Part shown: in pieces, positions 18,443-28,014 of the stretch
Layout: each line of letters opens with the position of its first letter
Numbering within the stretch: the first letter of the stretch is position 1
DNA from: Hymenobacter sp. GOD-10R
GTDB lineage: Bacteria > Bacteroidota > Bacteroidia > Cytophagales > Hymenobacteraceae
Length of the DNA stretch: 64,000 nucleotides
NCBI RefSeq assembly: GCF_035609205.1
Contig: NZ_CP141184.1
Span: forward strand, 5,942,501-6,006,500
Direction of reading: 5' to 3'
The notes under the pieces: generated by a model
What the model saw: only the letters and a program-made list of their open reading frames with translations
Told to the model about the DNA's origin: nothing
Databases searched by the model: none
Program-made: the position numbers and the translations under genes

Positions 18443-19981
18443 ATGCCCAAAATCATTTCTCCTCAAGTTGAGTTTTTTGGCCTGCTGGCGCAGGTAAAGC
18501 AGATTGCTCCTGAAATCTTCGATCAGCAGGGCCGTTTTCTGAATCTCTTGGAAGGTCAGTGGCAATTCGCAGGTACGCCCCGCGAGTTTATCTCCCCGGT
18601 AGATGGCACCGTACTCGGCGGCCTACCCATGCTGAACCGCGACATAGCTTTGCGCGCCGTCCGCTTTGCCAAGGGCGAAGCTGCCGCATGGGCTGCTACT
18701 GACTTGGATGAGCGTAAGAGCCGCGTGCAAGATTGCTTGGACTTACTGCGCAAGCATGTGGAGCTGATTGGCAAGCTGCTCATTTGGGAGATTGGCAAAA
18801 CCTATAAGCTAGGTTTCACCGACATCGACCGTTGCATCGACGGGGTGCAATGGTACGTGGACAACATCGAAGGCATGCTCGATAAGCGCAGCCCGCTCGG
18901 CTTGGTAAGCAACATCGCCTCCTGGAACTACCCCATGTCGGTACTGATGCACGCGGTGCTGGTACAGATCTTATGCGGTAATTCCGTCATTGCTAAAACG
19001 CCAACGGATGGCGGCTTCATCTCCCTAAGCCTAGCTTTTGCCCTGGCACGTCGGAGCGGTTTGCCGGTGACGCTGGTGAGCGGCCCAGGTGGCGAGTTGA
19101 GCGACGTGTTGGTGAAAGACGACCAGGTAGACTGCCTTAGCTTCGTGGGTGGCCGCTACAATGGCCGCAACATTGCTGACGCTCTGGCTTCGAAGCACAA
19201 ACGCTACATGCTGGAAATGGAAGGCGTGAATACCTACGGCATCTGGAACTTCTCCGATTGGAGCACGTTGGCCGATCAGCTGAAGAAAGGCTACGACTAT
19301 GGCAAGCAGCGTTGCACCGCCTACGTGCGCTTTGTTGTGCAGCGTGACTTGTTCCCGCAGTTTTTAGAGACTTATTGGAATGTTATCCACACTTTGAAAG
19401 TGGGTAACCCCACACTTGTGGATAACCCCGGCGACGCACTGCCTGACCTAGCTTTTGGACCGGTAATTAATTCGAATCAGGCCGCCGACCTCAATCGCCT
19501 GTATGAGAATGCCCTAAAAACGGGGGCCACTCCCCTACTAGAAGGCAAACTCGATGACAGCTTATTCTTACCAGGTCAGAATCGGTGGTCGTACGTAGCC
19601 CCGCGGGCCTTAGTAAACCTGCCGCGTCAGAGCGAGTTGTATTTCAAAGAGCCGTTCGGCCCTATCGATTCTATCGTGCTAGTAGACCGTGTGGAAGAAC
19701 TTGTGGGCGAAATGAACATCTCCAACGGGGCTCTCGTGTCAGCTTTAGCGAGCGACGACACGCAGCTAGCTAGCCGTACAGCCCGAGAAATCCGCGCATT
19801 CAAAGTGGGCATCAACAAGCTCCGCTCACGCGGCGACCGGGAAGAGGTTTTCGGCGGCCTAGGTGAATCGTGGAAAGGAGCCTTCGTTGGCGGTGCACTC
19901 TTAGTAGAAGCCGTAACACAAGGAGACAAGCCTATCCTCGGCAACTTCGAAGATGCAACCCTGTTGCCCGAGAAGATCTAG
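18443..19981 (+). CDS. Aldehyde dehydrogenase, NADP-dependent glyceraldehyde-3-phosphate dehydrogenase type
   Basis: 512 residues from ATG 18443 (MPKIISPQVEFFG). ALDH-family features: cofactor region NIASWNYPMSVLMHAV, general base in LEMEGVNTYG, nucleophile cysteine in GKQRCTAYVRF, and KEPFGPIDSIV. The length and the N-terminal region fit the GapN-like branch, which oxidises glyceraldehyde-3-phosphate to 3-phosphoglycerate without making ATP. It is convergent with fructose-1,6-bisphosphatase across a terminator. Confidence 0.85.
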   Translation: MPKIISPQVEFFGLLAQVKQIAPEIFDQQGRFLNLLEGQWQFAGTPREFISPVDGTVLGGLPMLNRDIALRAVRFAKGEAAAWAATDLDERKSRVQDCLDLLRKHVELIGKLLIWEIGKTYKLGFTDIDRCIDGVQWYVDNIEGMLDKRSPLGLVSNIASWNYPMSVLMHAVLVQILCGNSVIAKTPTDGGFISLSLAFALARRSGLPVTLVSGPGGELSDVLVKDDQVDCLSFVGGRYNGRNIADALASKHKRYMLEMEGVNTYGIWNFSDWSTLADQLKKGYDYGKQRCTAYVRFVVQRDLFPQFLETYWNVIHTLKVGNPTLVDNPGDALPDLAFGPVINSNQAADLNRLYENALKTGATPLLEGKLDDSLFLPGQNRWSYVAPRALVNLPRQSELYFKEPFGPIDSIVLVDRVEELVGEMNISNGALVSALASDDTQLASRTAREIRAFKVGINKLRSRGDREEVFGGLGESWKGAFVGGALLVEAVTQGDKPILGNFEDATLLPEKI

Positions 19982-20000
19982 CTTACTTGCTACGTCTATC

Positions 20001-20044
20001 ATAAAACAGAAAGGCCTCCATAATGGAGGCCCTTTCTGTTTTAT
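20001..20044. terminator. Bidirectional hairpin terminator
   Basis: Arms ATAAAACAGAAAGGCCTCCA and its complement (with one bulged C) around TAA, between the dehydrogenase (+) and fbp (-). Confidence 0.88.
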
Positions 20045-20059
20045 GGGCTTGTTTAAGGT

Positions 20060-21097
20060 TTAGGACGCTTTCACAGTAGTTGTAGCTTCCTGCTTGGCAC
20101 CAGCTACAATCTGCTCCACCATACGCGCCGAGCCAACAAAAAGCGGGCTGCGCTGGTGGCAATCAGTAGGAACGATGTCCAGCACGGCGGTATTATCCGC
20201 GCCGGCTACAGCAACACCACCCGCTTGCTCGACAATGAAGGCCAAGGGGTAGCACTCATAGAGCAGGCGCAGCTTTCCTTGTGGTTTTTTGGCAGTAGGC
20301 GGATACATGTAGACGCCTCCCATCAGCAAGCTTCGGTGATAGTCGGCCACTAGCGAACCTACGTAGCGCGCGTTATAACCCTTGCGCTTGCACTCCATTA
20401 GATAGGTGCGCACAAACTCCGGATAGTCAAACCAGTGTCCTTCGTTACAGGAGAAAATCTTGCCGTCCTGCGGGATATGTAGCTCAGGATGCGACAAGAA
20501 GAACTCACCCAATGAGTGCTCATAGGTGAAACCAACCACTCCATGCCCCGTCGTATAGACGAGCATGGTGCTAGACCCATACAGCACATAGCCAGCAGCC
20601 ACCTGCTTCCGACCACCCTGGAGAAAGTCCTCGCGCGTGGCAGGACTACCTACGGGCGAAATACGCCGGTAAATGGAGAAGATCGTCCCGATAGGCACGT
20701 TTACGTCAATGTTAGCCGACCCATCCAGTGGGTCCATGGCTACCACGTACTTGCCTTGGTCATTTCCCGTTTGAATAATCTCGTCCTCTTCTTCCGACAA
20801 CACGGCGCACGCTTGCCCGCCGTTTTTAAGTGCCCGAATGAAGCGAATATTGGCGACTACATCTAGCTTTTGCTGTTGCTCGCCCTGAATATTTTCGGTC
20901 CCAAAAGCCCCTTTGAGCTCTGATAATCCGGCGCGATTTACTTCGCGATTGATGATCTTTCCAGCCAGCGCAATATCCCGGAGCAACTGCGAAAGCTCAC
21001 CTGTGGCGTAGGCAAATTCGCTTTGCTTACGCATGATGTAACGCTCCAATGTGGTGCCCACTGGTTGGGCTAAGGCATTATCGGGATTCGTGCTCAT
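20060..21097 (-). CDS. fbp: Class I fructose-1,6-bisphosphatase
   Basis: 345 residues. The metal-binding and substrate motif [20 protein letters not shown], the preceding LSEEEDEII, and the C-terminal [20 protein letters not shown] are class I hallmarks. It hydrolyses fructose-1,6-bisphosphate in gluconeogenesis, fitting the neighbouring galacturonate locus, whose products enter below this step. Confidence 0.95.
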   Translation of the reverse strand: MSTNPDNALAQPVGTTLERYIMRKQSEFAYATGELSQLLRDIALAGKIINREVNRAGLSELKGAFGTENIQGEQQQKLDVVANIRFIRALKNGGQACAVLSEEEDEIIQTGNDQGKYVVAMDPLDGSANIDVNVPIGTIFSIYRRISPVGSPATREDFLQGGRKQVAAGYVLYGSSTMLVYTTGHGVVGFTYEHSLGEFFLSHPELHIPQDGKIFSCNEGHWFDYPEFVRTYLMECKRKGYNARYVGSLVADYHRSLLMGGVYMYPPTAKKPQGKLRLLYECYPLAFIVEQAGGVAVAGADNTAVLDIVPTDCHQRSPLFVGSARMVEQIVAGAKQEATTTVKAS

Positions 21098-21235
21098 GAG
21101 GGAAATAGTGGGAGTTGAGTTAAATCATATCTACAGCGAAGGGACCTCTCGTGCAGTGTTCGATTCCGTTTACACTGCGCGCGAGGTCCCCTCTATTCTG
21201 CTGTGCTCAAATGAGCAGAGCGTAGGCGCTCTACT

Positions 21236-21700
21236 TTATTTTACTTGCTTCTGTGACTGCCAAAGCACTACTTGCCAACCCTTCTTTGGGTCTTTGATCT
21301 GCACGACCACATACTTCAGACGAGCTAGGTTGGGCTGACCATCAGGCTTTGGTGGCGACGTGATGACGATGGTACCATTTACCACAGCCGTATTGCCATC
21401 ATTGTAGGAGCGTACGTTTAGCGCTTCTACATCAATTTTTTCGTACTGGCTCTTACCGTCGCGGATCGATTGAATGTAGCTCGTCTTGGTGTCCTGATGA
21501 CCATCAGAGTGCGTGTAGACGAGGTCATCGCCAAACAGCTTCTCTAGAACTGGATAATCTTTCTTCACCTGCGCTTCAAAACGCTGGCGCTCCAGGGCTT
21601 CTACTTCTTTGACGGCCATTTGATCTTTTTTAGTTTGAGCAATAGTAAGAACTGGCAGCGTGAGCAAAAGCATCACCAGCAGTAGCGACAGTTTTTTCAT
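21236..21700 (-). CDS. Secreted SnoaL/DUF4440-like (NTF2-fold) protein
   Basis: 154 residues with a signal peptide (MKKLSLLLVMLLLTLPVLTIAQ). The mature part contains LEKLFGDDLVYTHSDGHQDTK and DGKSQYEKIDVEALNVRSY, typical of NTF2-like DUF4440 proteins. Role unknown. It lies 31 bp downstream of the MFS transporter gene on the same strand, so it may be the last gene of the galacturonate operon. Confidence 0.75.
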   Translation of the reverse strand: MKKLSLLLVMLLLTLPVLTIAQTKKDQMAVKEVEALERQRFEAQVKKDYPVLEKLFGDDLVYTHSDGHQDTKTSYIQSIRDGKSQYEKIDVEALNVRSYNDGNTAVVNGTIVITSPPKPDGQPNLARLKYVVVQIKDPKKGWQVVLWQSQKQVK

Positions 21701-21731
21701 TATCGAGAAAGCAAGGAAAGTAAACGGCAGC

Positions 21732-23072
21732 TTACGCCTCGTCTAGGTTGATCGGCTTCATGCGAGGCACTAAGAAGTGCATGATAACCCAAGCCGTCAA
21801 ATAAGCACCACCACAGATTAGGAACATGATGAAGTAGGCTTTATCTAGCTGGTTGATGCTTTCATAGTACACAAACATTTGTTTCTGTACCAAGGCAGTC
21901 AGCACGATGCCGCCCAAGCCACCAGCCATACCGCCTATCCCTGTCACTGAAGCAACTGCCCGGTTAGGGAACATATCGGAAACGGTGGTGAAGATGTTAG
22001 CACTCCATGCTTGGTGAGCCGCAGCAGCTATGCCAATTACAAGTACAGCTAGCCACATATTGATCTGCCCGAGGTACTGAACGAACACAATCGGGAACAC
22101 GCAGAAGGCAATAAGCAGCATGGAAGTCTTACGTGCTCTGAAAGCGGGCCAACCATTCCGGATAAAGTTCAAAGGAATCCAGCCACCACCTACACTTCCT
22201 ATGCTAGACAAGATATAGACTACCGCTACTGGCAGCGAAACGGCAGTGCCTTTAAGACCATACTGCTTATTCAGGAAGTCTGGCAACCAGAACAGGTAGA
22301 ACCACCAGATAGGATCTGTGATGAATTTGCCGATTACGAAAGCCCACGTCTGTCGGAAACTCAACAGCTTGAACCACGAAACCTTCGGCTTAGTCTCTAC
22401 TGCTACGGCAGCTAAATCATCTACATCACTATGAATGTATTTGAATTCGGCCTCGCTGAGTTTGGCATGACGGGCAGGAACTTCATAGTAAGCGAACCAC
22501 AGGATAAGCCAAACGAAACCTAGAGCACCAGTGATGATAAAGGCCCACTGCCATCCTATCGTCTCCGCAATCAATGGAACCGTTAGCGGTGCGATGATAG
22601 CACCCACGTTAGAACCGGAGTTGAAGATACCCGTCGCCAACGCCCTTTCTTTCTGAGGAAACCACTCTGCAGTGGTTTTGATAGCGGCCGGGAAGTTACC
22701 AGCTTCCGTGATACCCAGGAAAGCTCGTGCTACACCGAAGCCGAGGGTGCTGCTCACAAAGGCGTGTCCGATAGCCGCCAAGCTCCACAGGAACGTCGAC
22801 ATAGCATAGCCCATCTTGGTACCGAGCTTGTCGATAATTCGCCCTACCCCCAGCATGCCTACTGAGTAAGCTAGCTTGAAAGCTATTTCGATGTTGGCAT
22901 AATCACCCGAGTTCCAGTGAAACTCTGTTTCTAGGTAAGGCTTTAACAGGGAGATTACCGCCCTATCGAGGTAGTTGACTGTGGTGGCAAAAAATACCAG
23001 CGAACAGATCGTCCAGCGATATTTACCGATGGTAGCAGATGTCGTTGCGACAGGTGAAGAGGGTGTCATCAA
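21732..23072 (-). CDS. exuT: MFS hexuronate transporter, ExuT-like
   Basis: 446 residues with about 12 membrane helices. The N-terminal RWTICSLVFFATTVNYLDR and GITEAGNFPAAIKTTAEWFP match the anion:cation symporter branch of the MFS that includes ExuT. It probably imports galacturonate or glucuronate with protons. Placed at the distal end of the galacturonate catabolic operon, which supports the substrate assignment. Confidence 0.88.
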   Translation of the reverse strand: MMTPSSPVATTSATIGKYRWTICSLVFFATTVNYLDRAVISLLKPYLETEFHWNSGDYANIEIAFKLAYSVGMLGVGRIIDKLGTKMGYAMSTFLWSLAAIGHAFVSSTLGFGVARAFLGITEAGNFPAAIKTTAEWFPQKERALATGIFNSGSNVGAIIAPLTVPLIAETIGWQWAFIITGALGFVWLILWFAYYEVPARHAKLSEAEFKYIHSDVDDLAAVAVETKPKVSWFKLLSFRQTWAFVIGKFITDPIWWFYLFWLPDFLNKQYGLKGTAVSLPVAVVYILSSIGSVGGGWIPLNFIRNGWPAFRARKTSMLLIAFCVFPIVFVQYLGQINMWLAVLVIGIAAAAHQAWSANIFTTVSDMFPNRAVASVTGIGGMAGGLGGIVLTALVQKQMFVYYESINQLDKAYFIMFLICGGAYLTAWVIMHFLVPRMKPINLDEA

Positions 23073-23154
23073 AGTCGATCGGTCGAATAAGTGAGCGGGA
23101 CTTACAGCGAAGCTAACCCTCAGCTTGAACGCCGACGGCTACCTACGTGCAGCG

Positions 23155-23811
23155 TTATTTTTTCAGCGTATTAACGAATTGCAGGAGCTTGGCAATGCTA
23201 GCGCTCAAGGCTTCCGTATCGTCCGCATTCTTGAACAGCTGCGAACCCATACCAACCGCGTTTACACCAGCACCAAACCAATCAGCTAGGCTTTCGTTCG
23301 TGGGTTCCACGCCGCCTGTTACCATCAGCGTTACGTCGGGCATAGGGCCACGTAAGGCTTTGATGTAGCTAGGTCCTACCATGTTGCCGGGGAAGATTTT
23401 TACAACAGCCGCACCGAGCTGCGTAGCGTTGTAAATCTCCGTCGGCGTCATGGTACCGGGCATCCATGGAATGTTGTGTTGTTTGCACACTGCAGCTACT
23501 TCAGCTGTTGCTACAGGCTGTACCACAAAGTCAGCCCCAACGGCAATAAAGCGCTCAGCATCTTCGGCTTTGTATATAGTGCCAATACCTAGCAGCATTT
23601 CTGGGCACTGCTCTGCGACAAACGATTGCAGTTCCGAAAAAACATCAAAAGCCTTCTCACCGCGATTGGTGAATTCGAATACCCGAAGGCCACCAGCGTA
23701 ACAAGCTTGCACAATGCGTTTTGCGTAGGCAACATCCGCATGGTAGAACACCGGCACTATAGGATACTGCAGAACGGTGGAAAGGGCGTCGGCAGCGGAA
23801 AATCGGGCCAT
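23155..23811 (-). CDS. eda: 2-dehydro-3-deoxy-phosphogluconate (KDPG) aldolase
   Basis: 218 residues from ATG 23811 (MARFSAADALSTVLQYPIVP). The class I aldolase fold includes VPVFYHAD, ADFVVQPVATAEVAAVCKQ, PGTMTPTEIYNATQLGA and the Schiff-base lysine in VVKIFPGN. It splits KDPG to pyruvate and glyceraldehyde-3-phosphate, the final step of galacturonate breakdown. It follows kdgK by 19 bp. Confidence 0.92.
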   Translation of the reverse strand: MARFSAADALSTVLQYPIVPVFYHADVAYAKRIVQACYAGGLRVFEFTNRGEKAFDVFSELQSFVAEQCPEMLLGIGTIYKAEDAERFIAVGADFVVQPVATAEVAAVCKQHNIPWMPGTMTPTEIYNATQLGAAVVKIFPGNMVGPSYIKALRGPMPDVTLMVTGGVEPTNESLADWFGAGVNAVGMGSQLFKNADDTEALSASIAKLLQFVNTLKK

Positions 23812-23830
23812 GTAGTTAGTTATTAAAACA

Positions 23831-24841
23831 TTAGCGCAGCAAGCGTCCGGAGGTGTCTCCCCCAACAACTTGCTCCACTTCGGCGACGGTCGCTAGGTTG
23901 ACGTCACCATGAATTGTGTGTTTGAGCGCCGAAGCAGCTACCGCGAAAGTGAGAGCTTCTTGCTCTGTGGGGTAATTTAGCGAACCGTAGATAAACCCAG
24001 CAATAAAAGCATCACCGCCGCCAATTCGGTCCACAATGGGAACGATATCGTAGGCCTGCGTTTCGATATAGTTCTGACCGTTGAACATGATGCCTGTCAA
24101 ACGATTATGCGAGGCACTAAGCGTTTCACGGTTGGTGGCAATTACTTTCTTTACCTGCGGAAAACGTTGAGCTAATTGTTTCGCAACGGATTCAAAACGA
24201 TTTGAGGTATCAGCTTCAGCTTTGATGCTGAATAAATCGTCAGCATCGCCTTCGGTGCACACAATCACATCACAGCCTTCTACTAGCTCAGGCATCACAT
24301 CCTGCGCTTTCTGGCCGTATTGCCACAGGTTACGCCGATAGTTTACATCCGCTGAAACCGTGATACCCAGGCGACGAGCCACTTTGATAGCATCTCGGCA
24401 GGCCTGGGCTGCCGTAGCTGATACCGCAGCCGTGATACCCGTCCAGTGAAACCACTGAGCATCTTTCAAGATCTCTTCCCAATCGAACCATTCAGGTTGC
24501 AGATTTGCGAAGGCTGAGTTAAAGCGGTCGTATACAATTTTACTGGCTCGCATAGACGCACCCACTTCCAAGAAGTAGAGGCCCAACCGCTCGCCACGAA
24601 ACACGGTGTGCGACATATCGACACCTAGCTTCTGGAACGACTGCGAGGCTGCTTGACCTAGCTCGTTATCAGGAAAACAGGTAACGTGGGCGGCTGGAAT
24701 ACCCAGCCGCGCCAACGATGCTGCCACGTTGGCGTCGCCGCCCCCGTAGGTTATTTCAAGATTATCCGTTTGTATGAATCGGTAATTCAGCGGTGGCGAC
24801 AGCCGCATCATTATTTCGCCGAACGTTACCACTTGCTTCAT
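23831..24841 (-). CDS. kdgK: 2-keto-3-deoxygluconate kinase (PfkB family)
   Basis: 336 residues from ATG 24841 (MKQVVTFGEIMMRLSPP). Motifs GGGDANVAASLARLG and the catalytic DRIGGGDAFIAGFIYG place it in the ribokinase family; context gives the KDG specificity. It phosphorylates KDG to KDPG. Its first 80 bp overlap the 3' end of uxaC in another frame, an unusually long overlap. Confidence 0.88.
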   Translation of the reverse strand: MKQVVTFGEIMMRLSPPLNYRFIQTDNLEITYGGGDANVAASLARLGIPAAHVTCFPDNELGQAASQSFQKLGVDMSHTVFRGERLGLYFLEVGASMRASKIVYDRFNSAFANLQPEWFDWEEILKDAQWFHWTGITAAVSATAAQACRDAIKVARRLGITVSADVNYRRNLWQYGQKAQDVMPELVEGCDVIVCTEGDADDLFSIKAEADTSNRFESVAKQLAQRFPQVKKVIATNRETLSASHNRLTGIMFNGQNYIETQAYDIVPIVDRIGGGDAFIAGFIYGSLNYPTEQEALTFAVAASALKHTIHGDVNLATVAEVEQVVGGDTSGRLLR

Positions 24842-26246
24842 TCTCAAAACCAAAGTAGGCCTTGGCATTGCCGTAAGAGATGTTCTGGATAATCTGACCG
24901 ATCCAAGCTAGGTCGTCAGGCAACTCACCGTTCTCGACATCGGTGCCGAAAAGGTTGCATAGCACCCGACGGAAGTACTCGTGGCGCGGATATGAAAGGA
25001 AACTGCGCGAATCGGTGAGCATGCCCACAAAGCGGCTCAGCAGGCCCATATTGGAGAGCGAGTTCACCTGGTTCTCCATTCCTACTTTCTGATCGAGGAA
25101 CCACCAGCCCGAGCCAAACTGCACCTTGCCCGCAACCGAACCGTCATTGAAGTTACCGATCATGGTAGCTATCAAGTCGTTGTCTGCTGGGTTCAGGTTG
25201 TAGATGATGGTCTTGGCCAGACGATCTTGCGAGTCGAGGCGGTCGAGGAAGGTGGAGAGTGCACGGCCTTGAGGGAAGTCGCCGATGGAGTCCCAACCGG
25301 TATCAGGGCCTAGCTGACGCAAGGCACGTGAGTTGTTGTTGCGCAGAGCACCTAGGTGGAACTGCTGAGTCCAGCCCTTATCCCAGTCCATTTCAGCCAG
25401 CGCAATAAGAATAGCCGACTTAAACTTCAGAACTTCGTCGTGCGTCAGAGCGTGACCACCGCGGATCTTGGCGAAGATGTCAATGACTTCCTCATCCGTG
25501 TAGTCAACGGCATAAATCTGCTCCAAGCCGTGGTCCGACAAGCGGCAACCTAGCTTCGCAAAGTAGTCGTGACGACGCTGTAGAGCAGTCAGCAGGTTAC
25601 CATAGGTATGAATCTCGACGCTGGCCGAAGCAGCTAGCTTATCTAAGTAAACATTGTAAACTGCCGGGTCTTCCACTGCCATAGCCTTATCAGGGCGGAA
25701 CGTTGGTAGCACCCGAATGCCGAATGGCTCAGCGGCAATAGCGTGATGATGCTCTAGTGAATCAGATGGATCGTCGGTTGTGCAGACGGTTTCCACTTTC
25801 ATCTTCAACAGCAGGTTACGCACCGAATACTCAGGCGTACGGAGCTTCTCGTTGCATGCGTCGTAAATGCGACGGGCGCTGCTGCCATCCAGCAGTTCTG
25901 TGATGCCAAAGTAGCGCTGCAACTCCAAGTGCGTCCAGTGATAGAGCGGGTTACGCATGGTATACGGCACCGTCTCCGCCCATTTTTCGAACTTCTCCCA
26001 GTCGGAAGCATCACCTGTAATGTAGCGCTCGTCTACTCCGTTGGCCCGCATGGCGCGCCACTTGTAGTGGTCGCCGTAAAGCCAGATTTGGGTTAGATTA
26101 TCGAACTGCTTGTCTTGGGCAATCTGGTCGGGAGGAAGGTGGCAGTGATAGTCGATGATGGGCATCTGCTTAGCAAACTCGTGGTAGAGTTGCTGGGCCG
26201 TATCGGTCTGCAGCAGGAAGTCCTCGTTCAAAAAAGGCTTCTTCAT
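24762..26246 (-). CDS. uxaC: Glucuronate/galacturonate isomerase
   Basis: 494 residues from ATG 26246 (MKKPFLNEDFLLQTDTAQQ). The TIM-barrel isomerase signature IIDYHCHLPPDQIAQDK and the later VGMLTDSRSFLSYPRHEYFRR are diagnostic. It converts galacturonate to tagaturonate. The usual C-terminus (NAKAYFGFE) is followed here by about 26 extra residues that run into kdgK. Confidence 0.94.
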   Translation of the reverse strand: MKKPFLNEDFLLQTDTAQQLYHEFAKQMPIIDYHCHLPPDQIAQDKQFDNLTQIWLYGDHYKWRAMRANGVDERYITGDASDWEKFEKWAETVPYTMRNPLYHWTHLELQRYFGITELLDGSSARRIYDACNEKLRTPEYSVRNLLLKMKVETVCTTDDPSDSLEHHHAIAAEPFGIRVLPTFRPDKAMAVEDPAVYNVYLDKLAASASVEIHTYGNLLTALQRRHDYFAKLGCRLSDHGLEQIYAVDYTDEEVIDIFAKIRGGHALTHDEVLKFKSAILIALAEMDWDKGWTQQFHLGALRNNNSRALRQLGPDTGWDSIGDFPQGRALSTFLDRLDSQDRLAKTIIYNLNPADNDLIATMIGNFNDGSVAGKVQFGSGWWFLDQKVGMENQVNSLSNMGLLSRFVGMLTDSRSFLSYPRHEYFRRVLCNLFGTDVENGELPDDLAWIGQIIQNISYGNAKAYFGFENEASGNVRRNNDAAVATAELPIHTNG

Positions 26247-26361
26247 ATTGGTAAAAATTAGGGGCGAAGCTCCTCCTTCGCACTTGGTTAGCAAGGTAGG
26301 AGCTTACGCAGCAATTGCTTCCCCGTAGTCTCCTGCAATGTGGCTATTTCAAACTGGAATA

Positions 26362-28014
26362 TTACAACGAGACACCCCGTTTCCAAGGAATGAAGTCCGT
26401 TTGTCCATGACGTACGGCGCTTACTTCTTCCCCGCTGGCAACCCGTACCACATACTCTAGGATGCGCTGCCCGGCTTGCTCAATGGTTTCTTCCCCGTCG
26501 ATAACGGTACCAGTGTTCACGTCGATGATATCGGGCATGCGCTTAGCCAGCGCTGTATTGCTCGAAATCTTCACAACCGGTACAATCGGGTTCCCCGTTG
26601 GCGTACCTAGGCCCGTAGTGAACAGTACGAGATTAGCACCTGACCCCACTTCAGCAGTCGTCGACTCAACGTCGTTGCCAGGCGTGCACAGCAGGTTCAA
26701 GCCTGGCTTCGTAACTAGCTCAGGGTAGTCAAGCACAGCTACGACTGGCGACGAACCGCCTTTGCGTGCTGCACCCGCCGACTTCATAGCATCAGTAATA
26801 AGGCCGTCGCGAATGTTGCCGGGCGATGGGTTCATGTCAAAACCGGAACCAACGGCAATAGCGCTGTCGCCATACGCCTTCATGAGGCTGCTGAACCGCT
26901 CGGCTGTTTCGCTGTCTACGCTACGATCTACCAATTCTTGCTCAACGCCGCACAGTTCGGGGAACTCCGCCAGGATTACAGAACCACCTAGGGCCACCAT
27001 CAGATCGGATACGTGACCAACAGCAGGGTTAGCGGAGATACCAGAGAAGCCATCGGAACCGCCGCATTCCAAGCCAATGGTCAGCTTGCTAAGCGGAGCA
27101 GGCTGACGCTCATTCTTGTCGGCTATCATCAAACCAGCAAAGGTTTGGCGCAAAGCTTGGCTTACCAGCGCTTCTTCGGTACCAATCTTTTGCTGCTCCA
27201 AAATGTAGAGCGGCTTATCGAAGTTGGGGCTACGCTTCTTGATTTCATCTTGCAGCATGCTCACCTGGGCATTCTGGCAACCTAAGCTAAGCACGGTGGC
27301 GCCAGCTACGTTTGGGTGCGTGATGTAACCGGCTAGCAGGCCACACAATGACTGTGCATCTTGGCGAATACCACCACAACCACCTTCGTGCGACAGGAAA
27401 CGGATGCCATCAACATTAGGGAACAGTCGAGGCCGAGCAGCACTATTATCTGCACTGCGCAAATCAGTTGCGAGAATCTCTTCTAACGTTTTACCCGACT
27501 GCATGAGCGAAATCAACTCCTGCGTCTGGGGCTGATAGCTCTTGCGGCGAGCGTAACCTAGGTCATTCACCAAGGCTTCTTCCAGCACTTGGATGTTGCG
27601 GTTTTCGCAGAACACTAGCGGAATCACCAGCCAATAGTTGGCCGTGCCCACGCGCCCATCGGAGCGGTGAAAACCCATAAAGGTTTGTTCCTGCCAATAA
27701 TCGACGTTAGGCGCGTTCCAGTTCCGACGCTTCTCTTGGTGCTCGTCGTAGCTGTTGGTAGCATGCTGAATGTTAGCAGTCGTCAGCAAACCACCTAGTT
27801 GAATAGCGTGCCGAGCTTTGCCCACCAGTACACCATACATGGTCACCGAGTCGCCAGGCTCTAGCGTTTGCAGAGCCAGCTTGTGTTTGGCGGGTATTTT
27901 CTCCGTGGTCGTCACGGTCGTTCCGTCCCAGGTTACTGGTGTCCCGATTGGCAAATCGGTTAAAGCGACCAGTACGTTGTCGTCGGGATGGATCTTGGCT
28001 ACTAAATGCTTCAT
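26362..28014 (-). CDS. uxaA: Altronate dehydratase
   Basis: 550 residues with an N-terminal SAF domain (HPDDNVLVALTDLPIGT) and a large catalytic domain. Motifs GYARRKSYQPQ, SHEGGCGGIRQDAQ, LGLECGGSDGFSG and PGLNLLCTPGNDVE match UxaA/GarD. It dehydrates altronate to KDG. The ATG directly follows the uxaB stop (TAG-ATG), indicating coupled translation. Confidence 0.94.
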   Translation of the reverse strand: MKHLVAKIHPDDNVLVALTDLPIGTPVTWDGTTVTTTEKIPAKHKLALQTLEPGDSVTMYGVLVGKARHAIQLGGLLTTANIQHATNSYDEHQEKRRNWNAPNVDYWQEQTFMGFHRSDGRVGTANYWLVIPLVFCENRNIQVLEEALVNDLGYARRKSYQPQTQELISLMQSGKTLEEILATDLRSADNSAARPRLFPNVDGIRFLSHEGGCGGIRQDAQSLCGLLAGYITHPNVAGATVLSLGCQNAQVSMLQDEIKKRSPNFDKPLYILEQQKIGTEEALVSQALRQTFAGLMIADKNERQPAPLSKLTIGLECGGSDGFSGISANPAVGHVSDLMVALGGSVILAEFPELCGVEQELVDRSVDSETAERFSSLMKAYGDSAIAVGSGFDMNPSPGNIRDGLITDAMKSAGAARKGGSSPVVAVLDYPELVTKPGLNLLCTPGNDVESTTAEVGSGANLVLFTTGLGTPTGNPIVPVVKISSNTALAKRMPDIIDVNTGTVIDGEETIEQAGQRILEYVVRVASGEEVSAVRHGQTDFIPWKRGVSL

